Part shown: piece by piece, positions 1 to 12,651 of the stretch | How positions within the stretch are numbered: the first letter of the stretch is position 1 | Layout: the number at the start of each line of letters is the position of its first letter | Origin: Astragalus membranaceus | Lineage: Eukaryota; Streptophyta; Magnoliopsida; Fabales; Fabaceae | Length of the DNA: 64,000 bases | Direction of reading: 5' to 3' | Assembly (NCBI GenBank): GCA_039519185.1 | Contig: CM076847.1 | Span: 20,891,251-20,955,250, forward strand | Made by a program: the position numbers and the translations under genes | Notes under the pieces: generated by a model | The model's database searches: none | What the model was told of the DNA's origin: nothing | The model's input: only the letters and a program-made list of their open reading frames with translations

Positions 1-2045
1 TCATGAATCATAGTCCTCAAAATTGACTATGTGGCTAACTAACTAAACGTTGTCCTCATAACCCTCAAGCCGGTTACAAGACACAACACTAACTAAAGTT
101 ATAGCGTGTCACCAGTCACTTGGCATAATAAGCTTCCGGTGAACCCGTCCCCACTAATCGGCTGGGTCCCTAACGGGGCCTAGGTTCATAAGGCTCATGA
201 CTGCCTCTCCCCTAGCACACTAAACTAAATAGGGTCGTCACCCCGACTAAAAGATATATATGAAGATATACCTGAACTGAACTCAACAATGGACTTAAAC
301 ATAACAATAACATAACAATAAACTGAACTGAACATAATCTTATTATTAACATTAGGTGATCTAATTACTAACGTAATCTTATAATTAAGTGATCTCACAT
401 GGCTTACTAAGGCTTACTAACTTAACTTATCATGATGCTAATCCAATCAGTCCAACATAAATACATCAATCACACTTAGCATAACCACAACAAGATAATC
501 GATCTCATAACATGAACTTAGCTTAGGCATAAAATCTCATAATTAGGGTTATATCCTCAAGAGCGAGTTAGAATCAATCAAACAATGGTATTCATAGGGT
601 CACATCATCACAGTTGGCTGAGAAGGAGATTGGAAGAGGTTTGGAACCGAAAGGAGCGACGAAACGGAATTTAGGAGTACGGTACCAGAAGGGGGCGCAC
701 GATCCGTGCGTCCTGTTACTTTTCTCAAATTGGCAACCAGAAGGGGACGCACGATCCGTGCCCAGGGGCGCACGATCCGTGCGTCCTGTGAACTCAATAA
801 TTTCCTCTTTAGTTCCGTTTCGCTTTCCGATCGTTTCTAATCCGTAACCCGATCGACATCCAACCTTCAAACAGAATTTATACACATAATTCCAGACACA
901 ATCCAAAATCATGCAATTTAATCACAATTTCAGTCCAACGATCAAACGACTCCATGACTTAGAACGATATTTTCGAAATCGATTCGACACCGGTTTTTCA
1001 TAAAACGCGAGGCTCAATATCAGAACATAACACACATGACCTTAACATCCTAGTGAGTATAGAACTCACCTCTTTTGCGACGAAAATCGTAACAACCGAA
1101 ATTCCCCGAATAGCATAAAACAACGTAACCGCACGAACTCCCCGACATGCGTCCTCTCGGTCCTGCTGTCACGAACCACTCCAAGCTAACCCCAAATTTC
1201 TCCAACAGCTACTCAGCAACTGAAACTCCAATGTGGCTGGTATAGGGGTTCTAACAACTGATCAACAACATTCAGCTACCACATGCAAGCTAAAATCAAA
1301 ACCCCCCATGATCCGAAAGTTGTGTGTATTTCGAAATGGTGATAAGGAAATTAACAGATTTGGCATCCTCTAACATCCAAGAACACCACGAAATTGTGCT
1401 CCCAAACTGTAGTTCCAGCTTCCATCTTCTCCTTCATGGTTTCCTCTATCATGAAATAGCAACTCAGCCCTTGGGTCCTCCTCCACAAGAACTCGCGACA
1501 GCCATCTTTTCTCCAGAAGAAAAATAGTTCAAAACTGTTTCTGGTTGGGTTCTTTGATTCTGTTTTTGTTGTCAAGTTGAGGTGGTGTTTGGTATCAAGA
1601 TGAAGAGAAGAAATCAAGGGTCACAATGGTGCAAGATGATTGAACATGCATCAACATTCATGGAAGTTCTCTCCTCTTCTCCCCAAGCTCTCTCTCTCTC
1701 GCCACTTCTCTCTTTTTCTCTATTTCTAAGATCTGATTTTTGTGAGAGTGAGGGAAAGAGTGATTGTGTCTATGTCCAGCTGAAGGTGTTTTATAGAGGA
1801 AAGACCAAAATACCCTTGCATTCTAAACACTCACTTAAACCTTGCCTAATTAATCTAACAATCAAGCACTTAAGCAAATCATTTGATTCAACTCACTTAG
1901 CAATAAAACACATACTTCATTTATTTAGCTTGGACAACCCTCTCCTAATTATCTTAATATGCTAATTTACTCAATTAGCTAATTAATCAAACATAAACTC
2001 TTGCTAATTTCTATTAACTAAGCAAAGAAAATTGGGGATGTTACA
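1..2045 (-). repeat. 3' LTR, partial (outer ~0.5 kb lies before the window)
   Basis: This matches 3173-5244 with scattered single-base changes and small indels. It has three rather than four copies of the gcgcacgatccgtg motif (about 692-782), so the two LTRs have diverged by slippage as well as substitution. It ends ATGTTACA at 2045, directly next to the interior segment. Confidence 0.9.
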
Positions 2046-2679
2046 ATCACCCCAACTTGAAAGATTTTGTCCGCAAAATCATCCAAGCTACCCAATGAAC
2101 ATTACCCTGAAGCTTTATCTACCTTCATTCTCTTGCAAAAGTCAAACCCTAACTCCTCTTCGTGACACTTAAAGGGATTTCACCCCAACTTGGATTGACC
2201 ATAGTCAATCCTACCTTCGCACATTAACGATCGAAGGAAATCATGATCGCATCAAAGAGCATAAGAAAAGAAGAAAGATATATTTTTAAAAGCGGTTTTG
2301 CTCTTTAGTGTAATCAAGTTTCCGTCCATACTTAATGTAACCTGAACTCTCTACATGATTCTATGATTGAATCGGTTTCAAGAAATAAACGGTAGCCCAC
2401 AGCTTCTTCGAACCATCACTGATGCCCACCTGTTGTTCCGGTACGGCGTCTGTAGCCCCCTGCTCCTGCTGCGCGTTCTAATGAAACGAGAAGGCTAGAA
2501 GTGTGGGTCGACGGGGACGCTTCCCCTACCTCTACCAGCCATGATTCTGCGAAATATGCACAAAGTATTGAGTTGATCAGGCTCAATGTCTAATAGCATA
2601 TCAAGAGGAATCACACTTAGAAGATGGAAGAGACTTTTGATTTCTAAGTCCGACTAGGTCGAACTGCTCTGATACCAAT
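2046..2679 (-). other. Retrotransposon interior, 634 bp, no polymerase genes
   Basis: The interior carries the minus-strand primer-binding site (about 2668-2679, TGGTATCAGAGC) and, at the other end, the polypurine tract. A short minus-strand reading frame starts at 2542 and encodes only about 15 residues, rich in glycine and arginine at the start (MAGRGRGS). That may be a remnant of a gag start, but it is too short to assign. Nothing resembling protease, reverse transcriptase or integrase is visible. Confidence 0.75.
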
Positions 2680-5244
2680 TGTAACACCCCGATAATTTCT
2701 AACTTGTAGAAACTACCGAAATGCACTACTGGCATACATCAGAGTGACTTCCTTTTTAAATACTGAACATATACTATTACTCGATGCTAAAAACCCATCA
2801 AGTTCGCTTACATAACTTAACATAAAATACATAAAGCGTTCTTACACCACTCAACTAGTGTTCAGTACCAAAAACCGAAAGTCTGCGGAAGCGATTTACA
2901 ACTTGAAAGACATAAGTCGTACAATCGAATAGTCTTAAGATACTGAGTAGAAATACAGAAATACAAAGGAAACTGAAATACAAGACATAATGTAAAAAAG
3001 ATAGCGGCCGCTCCTCAAGCGTCTCCATAGCCGTGCCTCACGGTCTTCAACTTTCCCTGCTTAACTGAAAAACAACAACAATGGGTTGGGTGAGACAACT
3101 TGTCTCAGTGAGTTCTATCGCGACCCCTTACTAATTCTCTCGATTCAATTATGCTTGATTCATTACTTAACTCATGAATCGTAGTCCTCAAAATTGACTA
3201 TGTGGCTAACTAACTAAACATTGTCCTCATAACCCTCAAGCCGGTTACAAGACACAACACTAACTAAAGTTATAGCGTGTCACCGGTCACTTGGCATAAT
3301 AAGCTTCCGGTGAACCCGTCCCCACTAATCGGCTGGGTCCCTAACGGGGCCTAGGTTCATAAGGCTCATGACTGCCTCTCCCCTAGCACACTAAACTAAA
3401 TAGGGTCGTCACCCCGACTAAAAGATATATATGAAGATATACCTGAACTGAACTCAACAATGGACTTAAACATAACAATAACATAACAATAAACTGAACT
3501 GAACATAATCTTATTATTAACATTAGGTGATCTAATTACTAACTTAATCTTATAATTAAGTGATCTCACATGGCATACTAAGGCTTACTAACCTAACTTA
3601 TCATGATGCCAATCCAATCAGTCCAGAATAAATACATCAATCACACTTAGCGTAACCACAACAAGATAATTGATCTCATAACATGAACTTAGCTTAGGCA
3701 TAACAATCTCATAATTAGGGTTATATCCTCAAGAGCTCAAACAATGGTATTCATAGGGTCACATCATCACAGTTGGCTGAGAAGGAGATCGGAAGAGGTT
3801 TGGAACCGAAAGGAGCGACGAGACGGAATTTAGGAGTACGGTACCAGAAGGGGGCGCACGATCCGTGCCCAGGGGCGCACGATCCGTGCGTCCTGTTACT
3901 TTTCTCAAATTGGCAACCAGAAGGGGACACACGATCCGTGCCCAGGGGCGCACGATCCGTGCGTCCTGTGAACTCAGAATAATTTCCTCTTTAGTTCCGT
4001 TTCGCTTTCCGATCGTTTCTAATCCGTAACCCGATCGACATCCAACCTTCAAACAGAATTTATACAAATAATTCCAGACACAATCCAATCATCACAATCC
4101 ACATATCAATCATGCAATTTAATCACAATTTCAGTCCAACGATCAAACGACTCCATGACTTAGAACGATATTTTCGAAATCGATTCGACACCGGTTTTTC
4201 ATAAAACGCGAGGCTGAATATCAGAACATAACACACATGACCTTAACATCCTAGTGAGTATAGAACTCACCTCTTTTGTGACGAAAATCGTAACAACCGA
4301 AATTCCCCGAATAGCATAAAACAACGTAACCGCACGAACTCCCCGACATGCGTCCTCTCGGTCCTGCTGTCACGAACCACTCCAAGCTAACCCCAAATTT
4401 CTCCAACAGCTACTCAGCAACTGAAACTCCAATGTGGCTGGTGTAGGGGTTCTAACAACTGATCAACAACATTCAGCTACCACATGCAAGCTAAAATCAA
4501 AACCCCCCATGATCCCAAAGTTGTGTGTATTTCGAAATGGTGATAAGGAAATTAACAGATTTGGCATCCTCTAACATCCAACAACACCACGAAATTGTGC
4601 TCCCAAACTGTAGTTCCAGCATCCATCTTCTCCTTCATGGTTTCCTCTATCATGAAATAGCAACTCAGCCCTTGGGTCCTCCTCCACAAGAACTCGCGAC
4701 AGCCATCTTTTCTCCAGAAGAAAAATAGTTCAAAACTGTTTCTGGTTGGGTTCTTTGATTCTGTTTTTGTTGTCAAGTTGAGGTGGTGTTTGGTATCAAG
4801 ATGAAGAGAAGAAATCAAGGGTCACAATGGTGCAAGAAGATTGAACATGCATCAACATTCATGGAAGTTCTCTCCTCTTCTCCCCAAGCTCTCTCTCTCG
4901 CCACTTCTCTCTTTTTCTCTATTTCTAAGATCTGATTTTTGTGAGAGTGAGGGAAAGAGTGATTGTGTCTATGTCCAGCTGAAGGTGTTTTATAGAGGAA
5001 AGACCAAAATACCCTTGCATTCTAAACACTCACTTAAACCTTGCCTACTTAATCTAACAATCAAGCACTTAAGCAAATCATTTGATTCAACTCACTTAGC
5101 AATAAAACACATACTTCATTTATTTAGCTTGGACAACCCTCTCCTAATTATCTTAATATGCTAATTTACTCAATTAGCTAATTAATCAAACATAAACTCT
5201 TGCTAATTTCTATTAACTAAGCAAAGAAAATTGGGGATGTTACA
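2680..5244 (-). repeat. 5' LTR, complete, 2565 bp
   Basis: On the plus strand the LTR begins TGTAACACCCC and ends GGGGATGTTACA, giving near-perfect short terminal inverted repeats. It contains four copies of a GC-rich motif (gcgcacgatccgtg) at about 3850-3970 and a 17-bp near-palindrome TGAGACAACTTGTCTCA near 3090-3110. CT-rich and AT-rich stretches fill the rest. Reading frames inside it of up to 127 codons are repeated in both LTR copies, have no recognisable domain, and are not called as genes. Confidence 0.9.
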
Positions 5245-5998
5245 GTAAGATTCACTTTCAAGTTTAGGTTTCAAATCCCTCTCTTCCCGCTGTTATTGTC
5301 TCTTTGCTTTTCTTGCGTGTTTCTGTTCACTTATGTTAAAATCAGTGTTTAAAATATGCTATAAGTTTACTCATTAACGTGATAGGTAAACGATTTTAGT
5401 AATAAATCAGCTTCCCAATTATAGTACCTACTGTCTCTGTAATCTCTCTCTCTCTCTCAGCCCAATTATTGTGCGATGGATTGGGGTTTAGGGTTAATGA
5501 ATGAAAGGATCGAGTTGTGAGACTGCTATGTGAATGGGGTTTAATTTTAGAAACTGGTTCAGAATTCAGTTTTAGGACCACCGATTTGGTTTTAAATTTT
5601 GGATTGGGTTATAAACCATTTAAAATGGTTCTGGATTTTTTCTTGTGGTGTGGTTCAGTTACTAAATTTGGAGTGGTTAACTATATTTTTTGCACACCCC
5701 TAGTGCTGTGTGCCGGACAAGATTGGACTGAACAGATTCATTGCAGGCGTGGTGGATCGCGTGTTGGGTCGGTGTTGTGGGATCGTGGTGGATCGCGTCG
5801 GGTCGGTGTCTGCTTCTGGGGCATTTTAAAAAAAACTAATGGCCATCACTTTTCCCACACCCCTCCCTACTCACCCCACACCCCCAAACTCCCTAAATCC
5901 CAAAAATACCCTTGAACTAAAAACACTCCAGCTCTCTTTCTCCCTCCCAAACACTCTAACACCCTCTCCCAAATCACTCAACCGAACCCTCAGTCTCA
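5245..5998. other. Non-coding flank; likely promoter/leader of the gene at 12937
   Basis: No gene is supported here. A segment ending tttttgcacacccctag at about 5685-5702 resembles the right end of a hAT-type element (compare gtgcacccctag at 35049), but no matching left end is visible. Imperfect direct repeats built on gtggatcgcgt and gggtcggtgt lie at 5750-5815. From about 5900 the sequence becomes CT-rich, like a plant 5' leader, and after the CACTA insertion it appears to continue at 12652. Confidence 0.4.
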
Positions 5999-6014
5999 CC
6001 CCACTACAAGAAAA

Positions 6015-6245
6015 ATTAGACTTTTCGGCGGGAACAATCCGCCGGAAAAGCCAAAAATCCGTCGAAAATGTGGACTTTCCGGCGGATTTTTGGCGCCGGT
6101 AGCCAGCTCGCAGCAAACGGTTTCCGGTGGATTTCGTGGCGCCAAAAAAAACCCGCATGAGTTTATCCGCCGAAAAGTCCACAAATCCGCTGGAAATTTC
6201 CCGCGGATTATACGCCCGAAAGTCCACAAATCCGTCGGAAAAACC
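6015..6245. repeat. CACTA-1 subterminal repeat zone (3' end of element)
   Basis: There are repeated short motifs of the form tccgccggaaa / tttccggcggatt in both orientations, spaced irregularly over about 230 bp just inside the terminal repeat. The sequence is followed by very AT-rich DNA to 6538 in which I see nothing coding. In the superfamily such motifs bind the TNPA-type protein. Confidence 0.8.
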
Positions 6246-6538
6246 GTTTTTTTATTTAAAAAAAGTAATTATTTTTAAAAAATAAATATTATTTTTTTTA
6301 AAAAACTCGTTTTATTTAAAAAATTAATATTATTTTATTAAAAACTTTAATTAATTATTTTATTAAAAACTTTAATTATTGATAAAAAAATAAATTTTAA
6401 TAATTAATTAATTTACTATTTAAAAAAATAAAAATTACGAATGAAAATTAATAATTAATTTAAATAAATATCCATACAACAAAAAAATATCCATACAATA
6501 AAAAAAATATTCATACAACAAAATAAAATAATCCAAAG

Positions 6539-7635
6539 CTACTTGGGTGGCTGCTGGTCTGTGTCATCACCATGATAATAGGTATCATCAGATGCAAGAA
6601 AAACACTAATCGCATCGATATTAAGATCGATGTGGGGCTGTTGGGGTGACCGCCGCTGGGGGTGCTGGTTTGGCTGGTTTGGCTAGTGGGGTGACTACTG
6701 CTGGGGCTGCTGGTTTGGCTGAGGTGCATACTGCTGGGAATACTGGGGTGCATATTGCTGCTGAGGCCACTACTGAAATGCACCGCCGTAATGCTGCTGC
6801 GGCAGGTAGAATGGCATATGTGATGAGGATGGCCTCGAGTGCTGAGACATTAGCTGATCCTGCAAAAACTTAAAGCGCTCCTCATTTAGCCTAGCCTGCT
6901 TCGCAGATACCCTAGCCTGCTCCTCCATGCACTCCTCAGCTATCCTGGCTTTCTCCCGAAGCGCCTGTACTTCCCGTTCATTTTGCTCCTGCCGCTCGGC
7001 AAACTGACGCTGCGCCTCGCTCAGTTGCTGCGTCAATTGCGTAACAGCATTCAACTCACCAGTATTGGGAACATAAGAGCGACCAGTATTCGAGGATCCA
7101 GAATGTGAAGCTGATAGACTCGGAATAATGCTTGTTCAGAGAGCAACCGGTCCAATACCACCTGATCCTACCATACGATTACTCTTTTGGGGACCAACTA
7201 CTCTCTCCCAAATATCACGAGCTACTCTAGCCTCCTCCACTGGATCGATATCAGCTGCCCCACTGCTCTGTTGTGACTCATGGTACTCAGCCAGCCCACC
7301 CTGGAAGCTCTCCTGAAAAAAATAACCCAACAAATAAATAACTATAGCAAAAGTAGTTTTAATATAATATTCCTCGCCCGTTATAAAGATTAATATAATT
7401 TTCCAACATCTGTCGGGGCTAAGCCCTCAGTACCAGCAGGAATCACTGGGTCCCCTGCAGTACTAGTACTAGCACCCTCAGACCCAAGTGGTGGAAAATA
7501 TTTGCCACCAGAAACAACAACACGAGCAAGCTGAACACGACGCCCTAGGTGAGTAGAAGTCTTCCGCCTGCTGGCATCACCCGTGACAGGTGGAGGAACA
7601 TATGTGTTGTCATCAGATCCTGAGTGAGATGCCAT
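6539..7635 (-). pseudogene. TNPA-like (En/Spm accessory) pseudogene of CACTA-1
   Basis: The first exon starts at ATG 7635 (MASHSGSDD...). A later exon around 7333-6539 encodes a segment with DIWERVVGPQK, which parallels WEKTVGWSKGRLYG in the intact TNPA-like protein of CACTA-2. It continues into a glutamate/glutamine-rich coiled-coil segment (about 7054-6850) and a Q/P-rich tail ending DDTDQQPPK. The frame is broken by in-frame stops near 7134, 6770 and further into the Q-rich tail. The central DNA-binding core seen at 45724-46209 in the other element is missing. Function was probably binding the subterminal repeats; the copy is dead. Confidence 0.75.
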
Positions 7636-7646
7636 GACCGTATCTA

Positions 7647-7650
<4 letters not shown>

Positions 7651-7698
<48 letters not shown>
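7651..7698. repeat. (TA)n microsatellite, about 48 bp
   Basis: This is an uninterrupted TA dinucleotide run between the TNPA-like and transposase genes of CACTA-1. Confidence 0.97.
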
Positions 7699-7701
<3 letters not shown>

Positions 7702-7801
7702 ATACTAAACAAATTAAAATATATAAACATACTAATTAAACAAACATAAATTACATCCTTGATTAAAAATAGGTTAACATATATTGTTGAAACTTAAATA
7801 A

Positions 7802-10800
7802 CTAATTGGAATCCCATTCATTCTCAAAATCATCATCATCAGAGGAGTGAATTCTTGATACACCAATGTGGTCTGTTGCATCTTGATCAGCATCTTCTTC
7901 GTCATCAACTTCATCGCCGGTGTTTGGCTCATCACATAAACGACTAATGGGTTCAACTTGAATCACTTCATTTACATTAGACATCTCTTCCATTTGATAT
8001 GGCACATCTTCCACCGTGTCATCATTTGTCTCAATGCGACCTCTTGGTTTTGTTTTAATTGCGACACACCAACCACGTCTATCAGTCCACGTTGATGGAT
8101 AAGGGACATAATAGACTTGTCTCACATTTTGTGCAATGACGAATGGATCATACAGTCGATATCTACTATTCATTTTAATGTCCCCTGTATTTGACTTTGG
8201 ATTCACCTTTGTTCCTCGAGCAGACGGATCAAACCAATTACAATAAAAAACCACTACCTTCTGACTAAAATCTAGATGGGGGTACGAAAGTTCATATATG
8301 TGTTGAACCACACCATAAAAATCATCTTCACCTCCTCCAGTGACACTCTTCATGCACACTCCACTATTGACTGTCTCTCTGCCCTGTGTCCATTCATTGG
8401 TGTGAAATTTGTATCCATTGACAAAGTATGTGTGCCATTCTTTAACACATCTTCGAGGACCGTCTGATATGTTCCTCAAGTGTTGGTTGGTAGGAGTTGG
8501 TGGGAGGGCATAAACATGTTGCCTAAACCATGTTGGAAAATGTGCATTAATATGAGCAGAAGATTGTTGCTCACTTACGTCCTCTGATGACAAGAATTCC
8601 CTAAAAAGAAATAATTAATTGTTACACATTTGTCTACTTTATATTAACTAATTAAGATCGATAGTTAATGTTGAGGAACATACTCAATAAATGGTTGCAC
8701 CTCAGTACAGTTTATCAACACACGAACATGTGCTGAACTTAACTCTTCATCTGTTAGCCAGTGAATTGACTCCTTCCCAGATGGACGACCGGGTAGACAA
8801 AAGACAGACAAAGTTAAATGATGTCTAGGCCATTCAGTATCCATTTCATTTCGACTGCTTCTAGGAGCAAACTCATTCTTGAAATAATAAGAACAAAAAT
8901 GTGTTGTTTCATGGTGTAAGTAAGAAGAACATATCGATCATCCAACTCTAGCTTTGTTTTTCACCGATCTTTTTGAATCACCCATGAACCTAGAGAAAAT
9001 GATATTAATTAACATAATAATCTTATTTTTTAAACTTGTTTCTTATATTATAAAAATTAGCCGACCTTTCAAACGGATAACAGGTCCGCCAAGTTTAGCT
9101 TCATATGCGAGATGCACCGGTAGATGCTCCATAGAATCAAAGAAACCAGACGGAAATACTCTCTCCAACTTGCATAAGATAAGTGGGATGTCCTGTTCCA
9201 TTTTTGAGAGATCATCAGCTTTTAGCGTTGCAGAACACAAATTCTTAAAGTATTGACTTATTTCAACGAGCGGATTCAAAACGTGTTGGCAACGAACTAA
9301 AAGCGATAGGAAGAAAGCACTCCATGAATACATGACAATCATGGCTCTTCATCTCATGCAAACTCCCATTATCCACATCCGCACATCTAGATAAATTGGA
9401 AGAATAACCGTCTGGCATTTTCAACTCTTTTATCCACTGATAAACTGCTTTCGCTTGTTCGGTAGATAAAGTATAATTGGCTTTGGGTTTCAAAGTCCTA
9501 GTACCTTGCTCAATCAACAACAAATCCTTTCGTCTACAGTAATGATCTATATCCTTCCTAGCTTTCTCATTGTCTTTCGTTTTGCCTTTCACGTTCATGA
9601 CGGTGTTAAATATGTTGTCAAAAAAATTCTTCTCTATATGCGTGACATCGAGATTGTGTCTCAATAGGGAAGTTCCCAAAAAATACTTTTTTTTGTCCAA
9701 TTGTGCCACAGGAGGGATATCCCTAACACTATTCCAGACTTCCTCCGGTGTCAACTTACGAGGAGGTCCAGCTGTTTCAACATTTCTCTTGATGAACGCA
9801 TATTTCTTCTTTCTAAATGGGTGATCCATAGGTAAGAACCTACGGTGCGAGTCAAACCATAAAGTTTTTCCCCTGTATTTAAGACTAAAAGCCTTTGTGT
9901 CAACCATGCAAATCGGACACGCCATCTTACCATGTGTCCCCCATCCAGACAACATTCCATAGGCAGGAAAGTCATTAATGGTCCACATCAAAGCCGCCCT
10001 CATCACAAAATTTTGTTTGCGTGCTGCATCATAAGTTAGAACACCATTCCACAAGCTTTTTAAGTCATCAATCAAAGGTTGCAAATATATGTCAATACCA
10101 TCTGTTGGATTACTTGGCCCTGGAATAATAGAATTTCAAAACATGTATAGTTTAGACATACACATTTCTGGAGGAAGGTTGTATGTGGTAAAAATAACTG
10201 GCCAACATGAATACGGTGTTGCCGAGGCTTGAATATATGGTGTGAAACCATCAGAGCATAAACCAAGCCGAACATTGAGTGGATCATTGGCAAAATCTAG
10301 ATCAACACGATCAAAATGCTTCCAAGCTTCACCATCAGATGGGTGACGTAATTCCCCAGAATTATTTCTATTTTGATGGTGCCACGTCATTTTATCCGCG
10401 GTCTCCACTGAAGTAAACATCATCTGTAGCCTTGGTATAAGCGGCAGATAGAACATTACTTTTCGTGGAACCAGTTTGCCTCTGCTCATCCCTTTCCTAC
10501 TGACACGATAGCGTGGCTCTCCACACAACTTGCATTCCGACAACTCTCCATCATTTATGCCAAACTCATTGTTATAATAGAGCATGCAACCAGACACACA
10601 ACAATCAATTCTTTTAGATTTTAAGCCAAGCTTCGATACCAGTCTTTTAGCTTCATAATAACTTTGCGGCAAAAGCCCTCTAATGAGGGTTGCATCCAAC
10701 ATCATTTTGGTCATATATTCCATGCACAACTCCGCAACATTAAATTGAGACTTAAGACCCAACAACCGAACACACATTGATAATTTTGAGTCTTTAGATC

Positions 10801-11310
10801 TTTCAAATAATGGTTTATTTGTCTCACTCAAATACATGTAAAACCTTTGAGCTTCCTCATTTGGAACTTCTTTAGCATCATATTCTGGTTCTTCAAAATC
10901 CAAATTTACTCCAACAGCGTCAGGTATCATTCCCTGATAAACATCTAACGGTTGTATAATTTGGCCTTCAGATGTCGTAGTCGCTGGATAACTACTTGAT
11001 GTGGGAGCTACTACTTCAACCGGAACATTACCGCAGGAACTGCAGCTACCCCTGGTCCTACTTCCCCGTGACGACTCCATATCCAATAATTTGGCCTAAA
11101 CCCATTATTTTACAAATCAAGTCTAACTTCTTCTTCATTTTTTATAAATCGAAAGGAACATTTCAAGCACAGACATCTAATACCGCCTTGTCGCGCAAAT
11201 TCTTCATGACACTTAGCACAAAAAATAAACTCTTCTACTCCTTCTACAAAACGTCTCTTTAAACCGGATCTTCCAGGAAACAATCGATCATACATCCAAC
11301 GACGATCCAT
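7802..11310 (-). pseudogene. TNP2-type CACTA transposase pseudogene
   Basis: Domains appear in the usual order when read on the minus strand. A Transpos_assoc-type zinc region starts at ATG 11310 (MDRRWMYDRLFPGR). The TNP2 core follows (about 10700-9560, with LRHPSDGEAWKHF, CSDGFTPY and DFPAYGMLSGWGTHGK), then the DUF4218-type region (about 9400-9050, HDCHVFMECFLP and FDSMEHLPVHLAYEA), then the DUF4216-type region (8593-7802, DDFYGVVQHIYEL and YYVPYPSTWTDRRGW). Breaks are a stop at 11110-11112, a frame change near 11086, a TGA at 10136-10138 and a frameshift near 9280. A stretch present in the intact copy between EVWNSV and HNLDV is missing. Similarity to the CACTA-2 transposase at 41137-44784 is strong throughout. 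Confidence 0.93.
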
Positions 11311-12205
11311 AATTTCAAGATCTATGTACTACACTACAATAAAAATGAAATAAACTATCAAATAAACTATCAATTACTTTATATTTTGATATATATTGAT
11401 CTATTAATTACTTTATTTTGATATATCAATAAACTATCAATTACCAGCAACACAATGAATTTTTAGATAATGTTATATATAAGACAATATCTGTTAATTT
11501 ATAAGTGAACTTAATAAATAAGTTTTTTCAATATAAATTATTTTGTATTATTATTGCAAACAAAATTTGTAACAAAATTTTACTATAAATCGTGAAGTAA
11601 TTAATATTTTATTAATTTTAATATTGTACCAAAAATGTGATTTGAGAAAACCAACTTCTAAGACACGACAATGAGACACAGGAACATGTATTCAAATCAC
11701 CGACAATAAGCGTTATTAAAAGTCACCAAGGACTAAAAGAAAAAATCCAAATTTTACGGTGACCAAAAGTTGGTAAAAAAATTTTAGACACAAAAAACAA
11801 AAAATCCATATATATATTGATATATTAATTACTTTACTTTGATAACTAACTGTAGTGAAGAGAAGGCTCTAACTTGGAGCGTATCCCCAAGGCCAACTCA
11901 AACAAAGAGGAAAAAAGAGGAACGCAAACTCATTCAATACCTAAACAAACAACACCACAATTAGTAACAAACTCATATTATAAAATAATTCAAAAACTAA
12001 AACTATTAACTCATGTTACAAACATACCTCAGATCGAAGAAATTTGCCAAAGAGAGGAAGAGATTTAGTAGAGAGAAGAAGAGAATTCGTAGGGAGGAAG
12101 AGAGGAATTTCAAGAAGAGATTTAGTAGAGAGAATGAGAGTATTGGTAGTTGTGTGAAGAAGAAGAAGTGGAGAAGGGATTTATATAGATGAAACGAAGT
12201 CAAAC
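11311..12205. other. CACTA-1 5' non-coding region
   Basis: AT-rich sequence upstream of the transposase start. No coding sequence is supported. The segment at about 12010-12190 is purine-rich and would form the transcribed leader on the minus strand. Confidence 0.5.
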
Positions 12206-12214
12206 GGTTAAAAG

Positions 12215-12620
12215 GCAGAATCCGCCGGAAATGTCATTTACCAGCGGATTTAGGGGATTTCCGGCGGATTTTCAAAAATCAAATCCCCCGATTTTTTCAA
12301 AAAAATCCGCTGGAAATGACGTTTCCGGCGGATTTTAGTCAGGTTGTCATTTCCGGCGGATTTTTACGCATTTCCGGTGGATTTTTGAAATTCAAAATTG
12401 GCGGTTCTTTTAACTATCTGCCGGAAATAACCTTACCGACGGATTTTTTTAAAAAAAAAAATTCCGTAGACCCAAATCCGCCGGAAATGTTGCGGAGGAA
12501 AACAATCCACCGGAAAATCCAACAAATCTGCCGGTACTGTTTCGGCGGATAAAATCCGCCGGTAAGTACCAAAATCTGCCGGAAATTTTTCGGCAGATTA
12601 AAATCCGCCGAAAAGTCCTG
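12215..12620. repeat. CACTA-1 subterminal repeat zone (5' end of element)
   Basis: A dense set of tccgccggaaa / tttccggcggatt motifs in both orientations covers about 400 bp. It mirrors 6015-6245 and stops just inside the terminal repeat. Confidence 0.85.
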
Positions 12621-12651
12621 ACTAGAAAAATCAGTTTTTCTTGTAGTGCCC

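Larger units (their letters stand above)
1..5244 (-). mobile_element. LTR retrotransposon with very long LTRs and a tiny interior, truncated by the window start
   Basis: Sequence 1-2045 is repeated almost exactly at about 3173-5244, and the repeats end in matching retroviral-type termini (TG...CA). The strand is set by the primer site: read on the minus strand, the 5' LTR ends in GGGGTGTTACA and is followed by ATTGGTATCAGAGC, the classical complement of the initiator tRNA-Met 3' end. A purine tract (AAGTTGGGGTGA, minus strand) lies just before the 3' LTR at about 2046-2060. Only 634 bp separate the LTRs, with no gag or pol reading frame, so the element is non-autonomous (LARD-like) or internally deleted. 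The outer end of the 3' LTR and its target duplication lie outside the window. Confidence 0.9.
6002..12648 (-). mobile_element. CACTA (En/Spm) DNA transposon 1, 6647 bp, decayed
   Basis: The ends are CACTACAAGAAAAA at 6002 and its complement TTTTTCTTGTAGTG ending at 12648, flanked by the 3-bp target duplication ccc (5999-6001 and 12649-12651). Both subterminal zones carry many copies of a ccggcggattt motif in both orientations, as expected for transposase-binding sites in this superfamily. The genes run on the minus strand: a TNP2-type transposase (11310 to 7802), then a TNPA-like gene (7635 to 6539). Both are broken, so the element cannot be autonomous. Confidence 0.96.

Noticed and set aside
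614..1965. Open frames inside the first LTR copy (up to 127 codons)
   Set aside because: They recur in the second LTR with indels that change their ends, have no domain and lie in LTR sequence.
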